This document shows, piece by piece, positions 43,781 to 50,904 of a DNA stretch of 64,000 nt. How positions within the stretch are numbered: position 1 is the stretch's first letter; every line of letters starts with the position of its first letter. The notes under the pieces were generated by a model. The model saw nothing but the letters and a program-made list of their open reading frames with translations, made no database searches and was not told the origin of the DNA. The translations under genes were made by a program, and so were the position numbers. The stretch comes from Acidobacteriota bacterium (GTDB lineage Bacteria > Acidobacteriota > Vicinamibacteria > Vicinamibacterales > SCN-69-37). The stretch lies in NCBI GenBank assembly GCA_016716905.1, contig JADJUS010000004.1, positions 1,364,001 through 1,428,000 of the forward strand, read 5' to 3'.

Positions 43781-44302
43781 ATGCGGTTGTCAGGAGTCTT
43801 GCCGGTGATGGGCCGGCGCGTGGTGGTTGCGCTGGGCGTGGCCGGGTTGTTGATGGTGGCGACGTCGGTTCAGGCCCAGACGGCCGCACCGGCGCAGGCG
43901 GCGGCTCAGCCTGAGCCACCGGATCCTCTGAAGTTCAACGGCGCCACATCGATCATGGTGTTGCTGTCGGTCAAGCAGGGGCAGGAAGCCACGTTTGAAT
44001 CGGCGTTTAATGAGATGAAGGCGGGCCTCGCCGGAGCGGCGAAGCCTGAATTCCAGGCTCAGGCCAAAACGATGCAGTTCCTGAAGGTGGACGCCGTTCC
44101 GCCGCCTGACCAGCCGGTGCTGTATTTGCTGTTCCTGGACCCCCCGGTCACGGACCTGAGCTACAACATCACCCAGATTCTGTACTACGGCGGCGCCTTC
44201 GATGTGGCCACGCCGGAGGCGCGGAAGAAGGTTGATGACCTGTACGCGAAGTTCACAGCGTCGTTGGCCAATCAGAACATCTGGCCGATCGTCAAGAAGT
44301 AG
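43781..44302 (+). CDS. Small exported protein of unknown function, paralogue 1
   Basis: 173 aa. The signal peptide ends near AQA (VVVALGVAGLLMVATSVQAQ). The mature part has a short Ala/Pro/Gln linker and then one alpha/beta domain: SIMVLLSVKQGQEATFESAFNEM, VLYLLFLDPPVTDLSYNITQILYY, and a final helix VDDLYAKFTASL. The layout is shared with the next gene (44397-44954), so the pair likely arose by duplication. The ferredoxin-like strand-helix pattern is reminiscent of dimeric alpha/beta barrel domains, but this is only a guess. GAGGAGGAG lies just upstream of ATG 43781. Confidence 0.75.
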   Translation: MRLSGVLPVMGRRVVVALGVAGLLMVATSVQAQTAAPAQAAAQPEPPDPLKFNGATSIMVLLSVKQGQEATFESAFNEMKAGLAGAAKPEFQAQAKTMQFLKVDAVPPPDQPVLYLLFLDPPVTDLSYNITQILYYGGAFDVATPEARKKVDDLYAKFTASLANQNIWPIVKK

Positions 44303-44330
44303 CCCGACGCTCCGGCGTCTGAATGAAAGT

Positions 44331-44374
44331 GAACGGGACGTCCTCGCGCAAGCGGTGACGTCCCGTTCGTTTTT
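44331..44374 (+). terminator. Rho-independent terminator after paralogue 1
   Basis: A perfect 12-bp stem, GAACGGGACGTC at 44331-44342 against GACGTCCCGTTC at 44357-44368, with a 14-nt loop and a GTTTTT tail. Paralogue 2 starts 23 bp later, so expression of the second gene depends on read-through or its own start signal. Confidence 0.9.
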
Positions 44375-44396
44375 GTGGCAACCAGGGAAGGCAAAC

Positions 44397-44954
44397 GTGA
44401 CACACACACTCCATCGATTGGGTGGCATCGCACTGGCGAGCGCGCTTGTGCTGATGCCGGCGCGATCGGCAGCCCAAGTGCCGCCGCCCGTACCGCCACC
44501 GGTGCCGCCAACCACTACACAGGCGCCGCCGCCCGGCGCCAAGCCTCTGCCCGGTGCGAAGCCGCCGGCAGGGACCGAAGAGGAAGAAGAGGAGCCCGGC
44601 GTCCCGGCCGACTACACGTTTGCGTCTGGCGCAGGCATGTTGTTCTTCCATGTCCAGAAAGCCAGGGCCGCAGACTTCGAGGCCATCCTCGGACGCATTC
44701 GCACGGCGCTGGACCAGGCCGAAGTGCCAATGCGCAAGCAGCAGGCGCTTAACTGGAAGATCTACAAATCGGCGGAGGCATCAAAAGACGCAGCCATCTT
44801 TGTCTTCATGTTCGACCCGGCCCTCACCACGGCCAACTACGATCCGTTGCTGCTGCTGGCCGAGGTCCTGCCAGCCGAAGTGCAGCCCATCTACGATCGG
44901 CTCAAAGAGGCGGTCATTAAGATCGAGCGGATGGGGCTGACCAAGATTCGGTAA
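44397..44954 (+). CDS. Small exported protein of unknown function, paralogue 2
   Basis: 185 aa. Signal peptide (LGGIALASALVLMPARSAAQ), then a Pro-rich linker with an EEEEEE run, then a domain laid out like paralogue 1: GMLFFHVQKARAADFEAILGRI, AAIFVFMFDPALTTANYDPLLLL and a C-terminal helix IYDRLKEAVIKIERMG. GTG 44397 is chosen because AGGGAAGG lies 5 nt upstream and the signal peptide follows at once. It converges on the outer-membrane protein gene, with an octamer array between them. Function unknown. Confidence 0.75.
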   Translation: MTHTLHRLGGIALASALVLMPARSAAQVPPPVPPPVPPTTTQAPPPGAKPLPGAKPPAGTEEEEEEPGVPADYTFASGAGMLFFHVQKARAADFEAILGRIRTALDQAEVPMRKQQALNWKIYKSAEASKDAAIFVFMFDPALTTANYDPLLLLAEVLPAEVQPIYDRLKEAVIKIERMGLTKIR

Positions 44955-44965
44955 AGAACTGCATC

Positions 44966-45013
44966 GGGGTCCCGGGGTCCTGGGGTCCTGGACTCCTGGA
45001 CTCCTGGACCCCG
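44966..45013. repeat. Six GGGGTCCT-type octamers between convergent genes
   Basis: Six contiguous 8-nt units (GGGGTCCC, GGGGTCCT twice, GGACTCCT twice, GGACCCCG). It is the inverted form of the octamer at 42493-42586 and close to the heptamer of 25684-25781. This is the only convergent junction in the window without the A/T-flanked palindromes. Confidence 0.8.
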
Positions 45014-45020
45014 ACAATCG

Positions 45021-45530
45021 TCAAAACGCTGCGTTCACCCCAGCGTAGACCCGGTGAACGGTCTTGAACAACGGCTCTCCGCGGAGACGGAAGAGCCGGT
45101 AGTCCACCCGGAGCTTGAGTGGACCGAGCAGGCCCATCTTGAGGCCGCCGCCGAGGTTGAGGCCGACGTTGGTTTCCTGGAACGTCCCGCGTAGCGATTC
45201 GCGATAGCCGCCGGCGCCGACGGTGCCGTACAACTGCACGCCTCCGGTAGGCGTTTGCACGATGGCGTTGATCATGCCGGTACGCAGCCGGGGCGCCGAG
45301 TCGGCGTCCTTCTCCGAAATGTCGGAATATTCCACTTCAAAGCCCACAACGAGGAGCGTCACGCCAAACGCCACGCCCTTGGCGGTGCGCGTGGTCGGAT
45401 TCCGGCCGGCGCCGAAGAAGGCGGTGATGTCGGCGGCCGCCGCGGCCGGTGTGGCCACGAGAATGACGGCCGTCAGCATGCCGATGATCAGGCGGCGGCC
45501 ATGCCGCACGAGCGAAAAGGATGTGTTCAT
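45021..45530 (-). CDS. Small outer-membrane beta-barrel protein
   Basis: 169 aa. A signal peptide (LIIGMLTAVILVATPAAAAA) precedes alternating hydrophobic strands with aromatic ends: ITAFFGAGRNPT, GVAFGVTLLVVGFEVEYSD, GGVQLYGTVGAGGYRE, TNVGLNLGGGLKMGLLGPLKLRVDYRLFRL. This fits an eight-stranded OmpA/OmpW-like barrel. ATG 45530 was chosen since the longer frame reads through non-coding sequence upstream and antisense to the next gene. The GGAAGGG site is very close to the ATG. It is divergent from the acyl-CoA dehydrogenase at 45603. Confidence 0.72.
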   Translation of the reverse strand: MNTSFSLVRHGRRLIIGMLTAVILVATPAAAAADITAFFGAGRNPTTRTAKGVAFGVTLLVVGFEVEYSDISEKDADSAPRLRTGMINAIVQTPTGGVQLYGTVGAGGYRESLRGTFQETNVGLNLGGGLKMGLLGPLKLRVDYRLFRLRGEPLFKTVHRVYAGVNAAF

Positions 45531-45587
45531 ACCCTTCCGTATCGGCCGCCCAGGCGCAATCGTGCACGGGTGACCGGGGGCCAACGT

Positions 45588-45593
45588 GATATT
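45588..45593 (+). promoter_or_regulatory. Candidate -10 box for leaderless acyl-CoA dehydrogenase mRNA
   Basis: GATATT ends 9 nt before ATG 45603. A TTTTTCTCC stretch rather than a ribosome site fills the gap. Confidence 0.35.
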
Positions 45594-45602
45594 TTTCTCC
45601 TG

Positions 45603-46748
45603 ATGGACCTGCGCCCAACCAGCGAACAAGCGATTCTCCGCCGTACGGTCAGAGAATTCGCCGAAGCCGAAATCGGCCCTCATGTCATGGAATGGGACGA
45701 GGCCGAGGCGTTTCCGGACACGCTGGTAGCCAAAATGGCCGCGCTTGGCCTGATGGGCATCCAGTTCCCCGAGAGCCTGGGCGGCGCCGGGATGTCGGCC
45801 ATCGAATACTGCATCTGCATCGAGGAACTGGCGCGCGTCTGCCCGTCGGTGTCGCTGTCTGTTGCCGCGCACAACGGCTTGTGCACGTCGCACCTGCACA
45901 TGTTCGGCAACGATGCCCAGCGGCAGCAGTACGTGGTGCCGCTCATTCGCGGCGACTACCTTGGCGCATGGGGACTCACCGAAAGCGGCGCCGGCAGCGA
46001 CGCGGCCGCGATGCGGTGTTCGGCGCGCCGCGATGGCGACGGCTGGGTCATCAACGGCTCCAAGCAATTCATCACCCACGGCGCCGTCGGCGGCGCCATC
46101 GTCGTCATGACGGTCACCGATCGGGCGAAGGGGAACAGGGGCATCTCGGCCTTTGTGGTCCCTCGCGGCACCAAGGGGATGAAGGCCGGGAAGAAGGAAC
46201 ACAAACTCGGCATGCGCGCGAGCGATACGAGCGAAGTGCTGTTTGAGAATTGCTGGGTGCCGGCGGATGCCATGGTTGGCGACGAGGGCCAGGGCTTCCT
46301 CAACACCTTGCAGGTTCTGGACGCGGGCCGGATCGGAATCGCCGCGCTGGCCGTCGGCCTGGCGCAAGGCGCGTACGAAGCAGCGCTGCGGTATGCGAAG
46401 GAGCGCCGGCAGTTTGGACAGCCGATCGCGACGTTCCAGGCGATTCAGTGGAAGCTGGCCGACATGGCCACCCGCATCGAGGCGGCTCGGTTGCTGACCT
46501 ATCGCGCGGCGTGGCTCAAGGACCAGGGCGTGACCAGGACGGGGCGCGAGTCGTCGATGGCGAAGTTGTACTCGAGCGAAATCGCGGTGCGCGCCGCTGA
46601 AGAATCCGTACAGATTCATGGCGGCTACGGATTCATGAAGGACTATCCGGCCGAGAAGTTCTTCCGCGACGTGAAACTCTGCACCATCGGCGAGGGCACA
46701 AGCGAAATTCAACGGCTGGTCATCGCCCGCCAATTGCTGGGACGATGA
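45603..46748 (+). CDS. Acyl-CoA dehydrogenase (short/branched-chain type)
   Basis: 381 aa FAD enzyme. Motifs are WGLTESGAGSDAAAM, LGMRASDTSEVLFENCWV, GRIGIAALAVGLAQGAYEAAL and CTIGEGTSEIQRLVIARQLLG with the catalytic Glu. It is upstream of the MeaB-epimerase gene with overlapping stop/start (ATGATG), which links it to propionyl/methylmalonyl-CoA-producing pathways such as valine, isoleucine or branched fatty acid breakdown. Exact acyl chain unknown. ATG 45603 matches the family N-terminus (MDLRPTSEQAILRRTVREFAE). Confidence 0.9.
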   Translation: MDLRPTSEQAILRRTVREFAEAEIGPHVMEWDEAEAFPDTLVAKMAALGLMGIQFPESLGGAGMSAIEYCICIEELARVCPSVSLSVAAHNGLCTSHLHMFGNDAQRQQYVVPLIRGDYLGAWGLTESGAGSDAAAMRCSARRDGDGWVINGSKQFITHGAVGGAIVVMTVTDRAKGNRGISAFVVPRGTKGMKAGKKEHKLGMRASDTSEVLFENCWVPADAMVGDEGQGFLNTLQVLDAGRIGIAALAVGLAQGAYEAALRYAKERRQFGQPIATFQAIQWKLADMATRIEAARLLTYRAAWLKDQGVTRTGRESSMAKLYSSEIAVRAAEESVQIHGGYGFMKDYPAEKFFRDVKLCTIGEGTSEIQRLVIARQLLGR

Positions 46749-48208
46749 TGGCGTTGCAGCCGTTGTCAGACCGTGTGCTCGCGCGCGACCCAAGGGCGAT
46801 TGCCCGGGGGATCTCGCTCATCGAAGACGAAACACCCGAAGGCGCGCTGCTCGTCGGCCGCATCTTCGCGCACACGGGCCGCGCGTATCTTGTGGGCATA
46901 ACGGGCCCTCCGGGCGCGGGTAAGAGCACGCTCGTGGACCGGCTTATCTCGAATCTTCGCAAGGAAGGGAAAACGGTCGGCGTGCTGGCCGTGGATCCGA
47001 CGAGTCCGTTCAGCGGCGGCGCGATCCTCGGCGACCGCATTCGCATGCAGGCCCACGCTGAGGACACCGGCGTTTTCATTCGCAGCATGGCGACGCGCGG
47101 CCATCTGGGCGGGCTGGCCCGCACGACCGCCGAAGCGGCCATTGTGCTCGACGCGGCCGGATACGACGTGGTGATCATCGAGACCGTCGGCGTCGGCCAG
47201 GACGAAGTGGACATCGTACGCATGGCCGATGTGTCGGTGGTGACGCTCGTGCCGGGGACCGGTGATGAAGTGCAGGCGCTCAAAGCCGGCATCATGGAAA
47301 TTGCCGACATCTTCGTGGTGAACAAGTCCGACCGCGAGGGCGCAGACCGCACCGCCGCGTCCATCGAGATGATGCTGGCCACAGACGATGCGATGGGCGA
47401 GGGCTGGCGGCCGCCGGTGTTGCGCACCGAAGCCACGAGCGGTCGTGGCATCGACGAACTGCTCGCGATGATCGAGCGCTTCCGTGTGCAGTCATCTGAC
47501 ACGCTCGGCGCGCGACGCCGTGCGCGCGGGGAGTGGCGCCTGCGCGAAATTCTCAGCCGCCGGTTTATGCACCACCTCGAGCACAACGTGCTCGCCCCCG
47601 GCGAGTTCGGCCAGTGGCTGGACCGCATCAGCGCGCGCGAGACCGATCCCTACTCGGCGGCCGCTGAAATGACGTCGGGTGTCTTTTTGACGCCCGACGT
47701 CATTTCAGCGGCCGCCCCAGTCGGGGGTGTTGAAACGACCTCTGAGGTCGTTTCCGCTGGGAAGTTGCCGGAAACGACCTCAGAGGTCGTTTCACTCGTC
47801 ATCGATCACGTCGGCATCGCCGTCGCCGACGTGGACGCGTCGCTGAAGTTCTTCACCGGCGTCCTCGGTCTGACGTCGGGCGAGACTGAAGACATCAAGA
47901 GCCAGAACAGCCGGGTGCGGTTCATCGATACCGGTGATGCGAAGCTCGAGCTGGTGGAGTCGCTCGCGCCGGATTCCGCGATTGGCAAATACATCGCCAA
48001 GCGCGGGCCGGGGTTGCACCATGTGGCGCTGCGGGTGCCAGACATTCAGGCTGCGATGGCTCGAGTGGTGGCCGCGGGTGTGCGGATGATCGACCATGTG
48101 CCTCGACAAGGCGCCCACGGCTCATTGATTGCGTTTGTGCATCCAGGCGATACCCACGGAGTGCTCGTGGAACTGAAGCAAGTGGCTGTCGCGCCGGAGG
48201 GGCACTGA
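46745..48208 (+). CDS. Fusion of MeaB GTPase and methylmalonyl-CoA epimerase
   Basis: 487 aa. Residues 1 to about 303 are MeaB/ArgK, the G-protein chaperone that protects and reloads B12 mutase: Walker A GPPGAGKST (54-62), AVDPTSPFSGGAILGDRIRM, VIIETVGVGQDEVDI and VNKSDREGAD. Residues about 350-487 are methylmalonyl-CoA epimerase of the glyoxalase fold: IDHVGIAVADVDASLKFF (metal His), GPGLHHVALRV (metal His) and GVLVELKQ (Glu). The linker (304-350) is encoded by two palindromic repeats and reads twice as ETTSEVVS. The fusion therefore probably arose when palindromes inserted at the meaB stop. A partner of the mutase at 16.2-18.2 kb. Confidence 0.9.
   Translation: MMALQPLSDRVLARDPRAIARGISLIEDETPEGALLVGRIFAHTGRAYLVGITGPPGAGKSTLVDRLISNLRKEGKTVGVLAVDPTSPFSGGAILGDRIRMQAHAEDTGVFIRSMATRGHLGGLARTTAEAAIVLDAAGYDVVIIETVGVGQDEVDIVRMADVSVVTLVPGTGDEVQALKAGIMEIADIFVVNKSDREGADRTAASIEMMLATDDAMGEGWRPPVLRTEATSGRGIDELLAMIERFRVQSSDTLGARRRARGEWRLREILSRRFMHHLEHNVLAPGEFGQWLDRISARETDPYSAAAEMTSGVFLTPDVISAAAPVGGVETTSEVVSAGKLPETTSEVVSLVIDHVGIAVADVDASLKFFTGVLGLTSGETEDIKSQNSRVRFIDTGDAKLELVESLAPDSAIGKYIAKRGPGLHHVALRVPDIQAAMARVVAAGVRMIDHVPRQGAHGSLIAFVHPGDTHGVLVELKQVAVAPEGH
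47656..47716. repeat. Palindromic repeat (GACGTCGGGTGTC type) inside the meaB-epimerase gene
   Basis: 28-bp arms (47656-47683 and 47689-47716) around a TTTTT loop match at 27 of 28 positions. The inner part GACGTCGGGTGTC is the same as the core of element A at 24828-24894. The outer part of both arms (GGCGGCCGCTGAAATGAC) includes native meaB codons, so the flanking gene sequence itself has been copied in inverted orientation. Confidence 0.85.
47732..47793. repeat. Palindrome pair (ACGACCTCTGAGGT type) inside the meaB-epimerase gene
   Basis: Two 23-bp perfect palindromes, GAAACGACCTC-T-GAGGTCGTTTC at 47732-47754 and the same with central A at 47771-47793, are separated by 16 nt. Both are read in frame as ETTSEVVS. 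They belong to the same family as 8639-8702 and the core of element B. Confidence 0.88.
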
Positions 48209-48209
48209 C

Positions 48210-49046
48210 GTGAAGTTCGGCGACTTTGAACTGATTTCGCTCTCCGACGGCACGTTTCGTCTCGACGGTGGCGCCATGTTCGGCGTGGTGCCAAAGACGA
48301 TGTGGCAGAAGAGGACGACGGCGGATGAGAAGAACCGGATTCCATTAGGCTTGCGGCCGTTGTTGGTGCGGACGCCGGAGCACACGGTGCTGATTGACTC
48401 CGGCGTTGGCGACAAGATGCCGCCGAAGTTAGCGGACATCTATGCCATCGATCGGACGCGCCATCTGGACCATTCGCTGGCGGATGCGGGCCTGACCTCC
48501 GACGACATTACCGTGGTCATCGCCAGCCACCTGCATTTTGACCACTTTGGCGGTTCTACGAAACGCGAGGGCGACACGATTGTTCCGCGTTTCCGGAATG
48601 CCCGTTACCTCATTCGGCGTGATGAGTGGCACGACGCCACGCACACGCATGACCGCAACCGCGCCAGCTACATGCCTGAGAATTTCCTGCCGCTCGCCGA
48701 AGCCGGCGTGGTGGATTTCATCGAAGGTGATGGCGAGGTGCTGCCGGGCATCAGCATCTGGCAAACCGGCGGCCATTGCCTGCACCATTCGTGGATTCGC
48801 ATCCAGTCTGGTGGCCGGACGGCCGCGTTTGTGGCCGACTTGATCCCGACGACGGCGCACCTGGACGAGCCCTGGATCATGGGCTACGACCTCTATCCGA
48901 TGGACACGTTTTATTACAAACAACGGTTCCTGCGCGAAGCCATCGACGGCGAATACGTGGTGTTCTTCGAACACGACCCGGCCATTCCCGCAGGCATCAT
49001 CCGCGAAAAAGACGGCCGCCGGTTTATCGATACGGAGCTTGTATGA
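48210..49046 (+). CDS. Metallo-beta-lactamase-fold hydrolase
   Basis: 278 aa cytoplasmic enzyme of the MBL superfamily. The binuclear metal motif HxHxDH appears as SHLHFDHFGG. Further ligands are GHCLHHS and a late His in FFEHDP. The layout (DSGVGDKM, RYLIRRDEW) resembles quorum-quenching lactonase-like and ribonuclease-unlike small MBL hydrolases; the substrate cannot be told. GTG 48210 has a strong GGAGGGG site at 48196-48202. The stop overlaps the mtnP start (ATGA), so it is part of the meaB to pfkB operon. Confidence 0.85.
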   Translation: MKFGDFELISLSDGTFRLDGGAMFGVVPKTMWQKRTTADEKNRIPLGLRPLLVRTPEHTVLIDSGVGDKMPPKLADIYAIDRTRHLDHSLADAGLTSDDITVVIASHLHFDHFGGSTKREGDTIVPRFRNARYLIRRDEWHDATHTHDRNRASYMPENFLPLAEAGVVDFIEGDGEVLPGISIWQTGGHCLHHSWIRIQSGGRTAAFVADLIPTTAHLDEPWIMGYDLYPMDTFYYKQRFLREAIDGEYVVFFEHDPAIPAGIIREKDGRRFIDTELV

Positions 49047-49966
49047 CGATCGTCCAGGGTCCAGAGTCCAGGGTCCAGGGTCCGGAGTCCAGCGTCCAGA
49101 GTCCTGAATCGGTGAGCATTGGGATCATCGGCGGGTCGGGCCTGTACGACATGGGCGAACTGACCGACCGCGAGTCGCGGGTGATCGAGACGCCGTTCGG
49201 ATCGCCGTCGGGGCCCTACGTGATCGCGACACTGCGGGGGCGGCGGGTCGCGTTTCTCGCGCGGCACGGTGAGGGGCATCGGTTCACGCCGTCTGAGCTG
49301 AACTATCGCGCGAACATCTTCGGCTTCAAGACCCTGGGCGTCGAGTGGATCCTCTCGGCCAGCGCGGTCGGCAGCCTGCGCGAAGACTTCAAGCCCCTGG
49401 ATTTGGTCGTGCCCGATCAATTCTTCGATCGCACGCGTGGTCGAATCAGTACGTTCTTCGGCGAGGGCCTCGTGGCTCATGTGGGATTCGCGCATCCATT
49501 CTGCGGACCGCTGTCGTCCATCCTGACCGCGTCGGCCAAATCGGTCCACGCCACGGTTCATGAGGGCGGCACTTACGTGTGCATGGAAGGCCCGCAATTT
49601 TCGACAGTCGCGGAGTCGGAGTTCTACCGCAAGCAGGGATGGGACATCATCGGCATGACCAACCTGCAGGAGGCCAAACTCGCGCGCGAAGCCGAGATTT
49701 GTTACAGCACGCTCGCCCTTGTGACCGACTACGACTGCTGGCATCCCGAACACGACTCGGTCACGGTCGAGATGATCGTGGCGAACCTCATGCAGAACGC
49801 GAAAACGGCGCAACAGGTCATCGCCGCCGCCGTCGAACGACTACCCATCGAGCGCACCTGTGAGTGCGCACGCGCGCTGGCCACCGCGCTTATCACCCGG
49901 CCCGAGGCGATTCCCGCCGCGCGCAAGGCCCTGCTTCAACCTCTCATCGGAAAATACCTCTCATGA
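49043..49966 (+). CDS. mtnP: S-methyl-5'-thioadenosine phosphorylase with repeat-encoded N-terminus
   Basis: 307 aa enzyme splitting methylthioadenosine into adenine and methylthioribose-1-phosphate. Signatures are IGIIGGSGLYDMGEL, VAFLARHGEGHRFTPSELNYRANI, YVCMEGPQFSTVAES and GMTNLQEAKLAREAEICY. Residues 4-22 (IVQGPESRVQGPESSVQSPE) come from eight GTCCAGN heptamers inserted just after ATG 49043. The family would begin at about Val24, where GTG 49112 stands without a ribosome site. So the ATG that overlaps the upstream stop is probably native and the repeat added an N-terminal tail. It overlaps the pfkB gene by 4 bp. Confidence 0.92.
   Translation: MTIVQGPESRVQGPESSVQSPESVSIGIIGGSGLYDMGELTDRESRVIETPFGSPSGPYVIATLRGRRVAFLARHGEGHRFTPSELNYRANIFGFKTLGVEWILSASAVGSLREDFKPLDLVVPDQFFDRTRGRISTFFGEGLVAHVGFAHPFCGPLSSILTASAKSVHATVHEGGTYVCMEGPQFSTVAESEFYRKQGWDIIGMTNLQEAKLAREAEICYSTLALVTDYDCWHPEHDSVTVEMIVANLMQNAKTAQQVIAAAVERLPIERTCECARALATALITRPEAIPAARKALLQPLIGKYLS
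49052..49107. repeat. Eight GTCCAGN heptamers in the 5' end of mtnP
   Basis: Eight contiguous 7-nt units (GTCCAGG, GTCCAGA, GTCCAGG twice, GTCCGGA, GTCCAGC, GTCCAGA, GTCCTGA). This is the reverse complement of the TGGACYC unit at 25684-25781. The array is translated as repeats of Q-(G/S)-P-E-S. Confidence 0.9.
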
Positions 49967-50904
49967 AGATCATCGTCACCGGCTCCATCGCGTTCGACTA
50001 TCTGATGTCGTTTCCCGGCAAGTTCACGGAACACCTGCTGCCCGAGCATTTTTCGCGGGTGAGCCTCAGCTTCCTGGTGGACACCATGGACAAGCGCCGC
50101 GGCGGGTGCGCGCCGAACATCGCGTACACGCTGGCGCTGCTGGGCGAGCGACCGAGGCTCATGGCCACGGCCGGCCAGGATTTTGGCGACTATCGGCGTT
50201 GGCTCGACGGGGCCGGGGTGGATACGTCGCTTGTGCTCGAGATTGAGGGCAAGTTCACCGCGTCGTTTTTCTGCAACACGGATGAGGCCAACAACCAGAT
50301 CGCGTCGTTCTACACCGGTGCCATGGCGGACGCCTCGCAGCTGTCGTTCCGCACGGTCGAGCGTCCTGAGCTGGTGATCATCTCGCCGAACGACCCGGCG
50401 GCGATGGTGCAGTACGCGGAAGAGTGCCGGGCGCTGGACATCCACTACATGTTCGACCCGGGCCAGCAGTGTGCGCGCATGTCGGGTGACGAACTGAAAG
50501 ACGGCATCAGAGGCGCGTCCTACGTGATCTGCAACGACTACGAGTTCGAACTCATTCGCCAGAAGACCGGCATGAGTGAAGCCGACGTACTCGACGAGTC
50601 TGGGGTCCTGATTGTGACCAAGGGCGAGAAGGGGTCGTCGATCCTGCAGAAGGGCCTGCAGATTGATGTGCCTGCCGTGGAGCCCACGCGACTGGCGGAC
50701 CCGACCGGTGTCGGTGACGCGTATCGCGGCGGATTCCTGAAGGGACTGGCTGTGGCCGCGCCATTGGACGTGTGCGCGCAGATCGGTTCGGTGGCCGCCA
50801 CCTACGCGCTTGAACACCTTGGCGGATCCAGCCATGCCTACAGCTGGACCGAGTTCGAAGACCGATACGAAACCCACTTCGGTCCGCTGATCCTGGTGGA
50901 CTGA
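49963..50904 (+). CDS. PfkB-family carbohydrate/nucleoside kinase (adenosine kinase-like)
   Basis: 313 aa ribokinase-fold kinase. The GG switch region is MDKRRGGCAPNIAYTLALLG, and the anion-hole/catalytic motif is DPTGVGDAYRGGFLKGL with the catalytic Asp. The overall pattern (VTGSIAFDYLMSFPGKF start, FDPGQQ, CNDYEFELI) matches bacterial adenosine kinases of the PfkB group. Its 4-bp overlap with the MTA phosphorylase gene supports a purine or methylthioribose salvage role, but ribose-type sugar specificity is also possible. The stop overlaps the next start (TGATG). Confidence 0.87.
   Translation: MKIIVTGSIAFDYLMSFPGKFTEHLLPEHFSRVSLSFLVDTMDKRRGGCAPNIAYTLALLGERPRLMATAGQDFGDYRRWLDGAGVDTSLVLEIEGKFTASFFCNTDEANNQIASFYTGAMADASQLSFRTVERPELVIISPNDPAAMVQYAEECRALDIHYMFDPGQQCARMSGDELKDGIRGASYVICNDYEFELIRQKTGMSEADVLDESGVLIVTKGEKGSSILQKGLQIDVPAVEPTRLADPTGVGDAYRGGFLKGLAVAAPLDVCAQIGSVAATYALEHLGGSSHAYSWTEFEDRYETHFGPLILVD

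Noticed and set aside
45255..45602. N-terminal extension of the acyl-CoA dehydrogenase
   Set aside because: It would be antisense to the outer-membrane protein gene, and the family N-terminus matches ATG 45603.
45531..46793. N-terminal extension of the minus-strand outer-membrane protein
   Set aside because: The sequence is antisense to the acyl-CoA dehydrogenase; a clean signal peptide starts at 45530.
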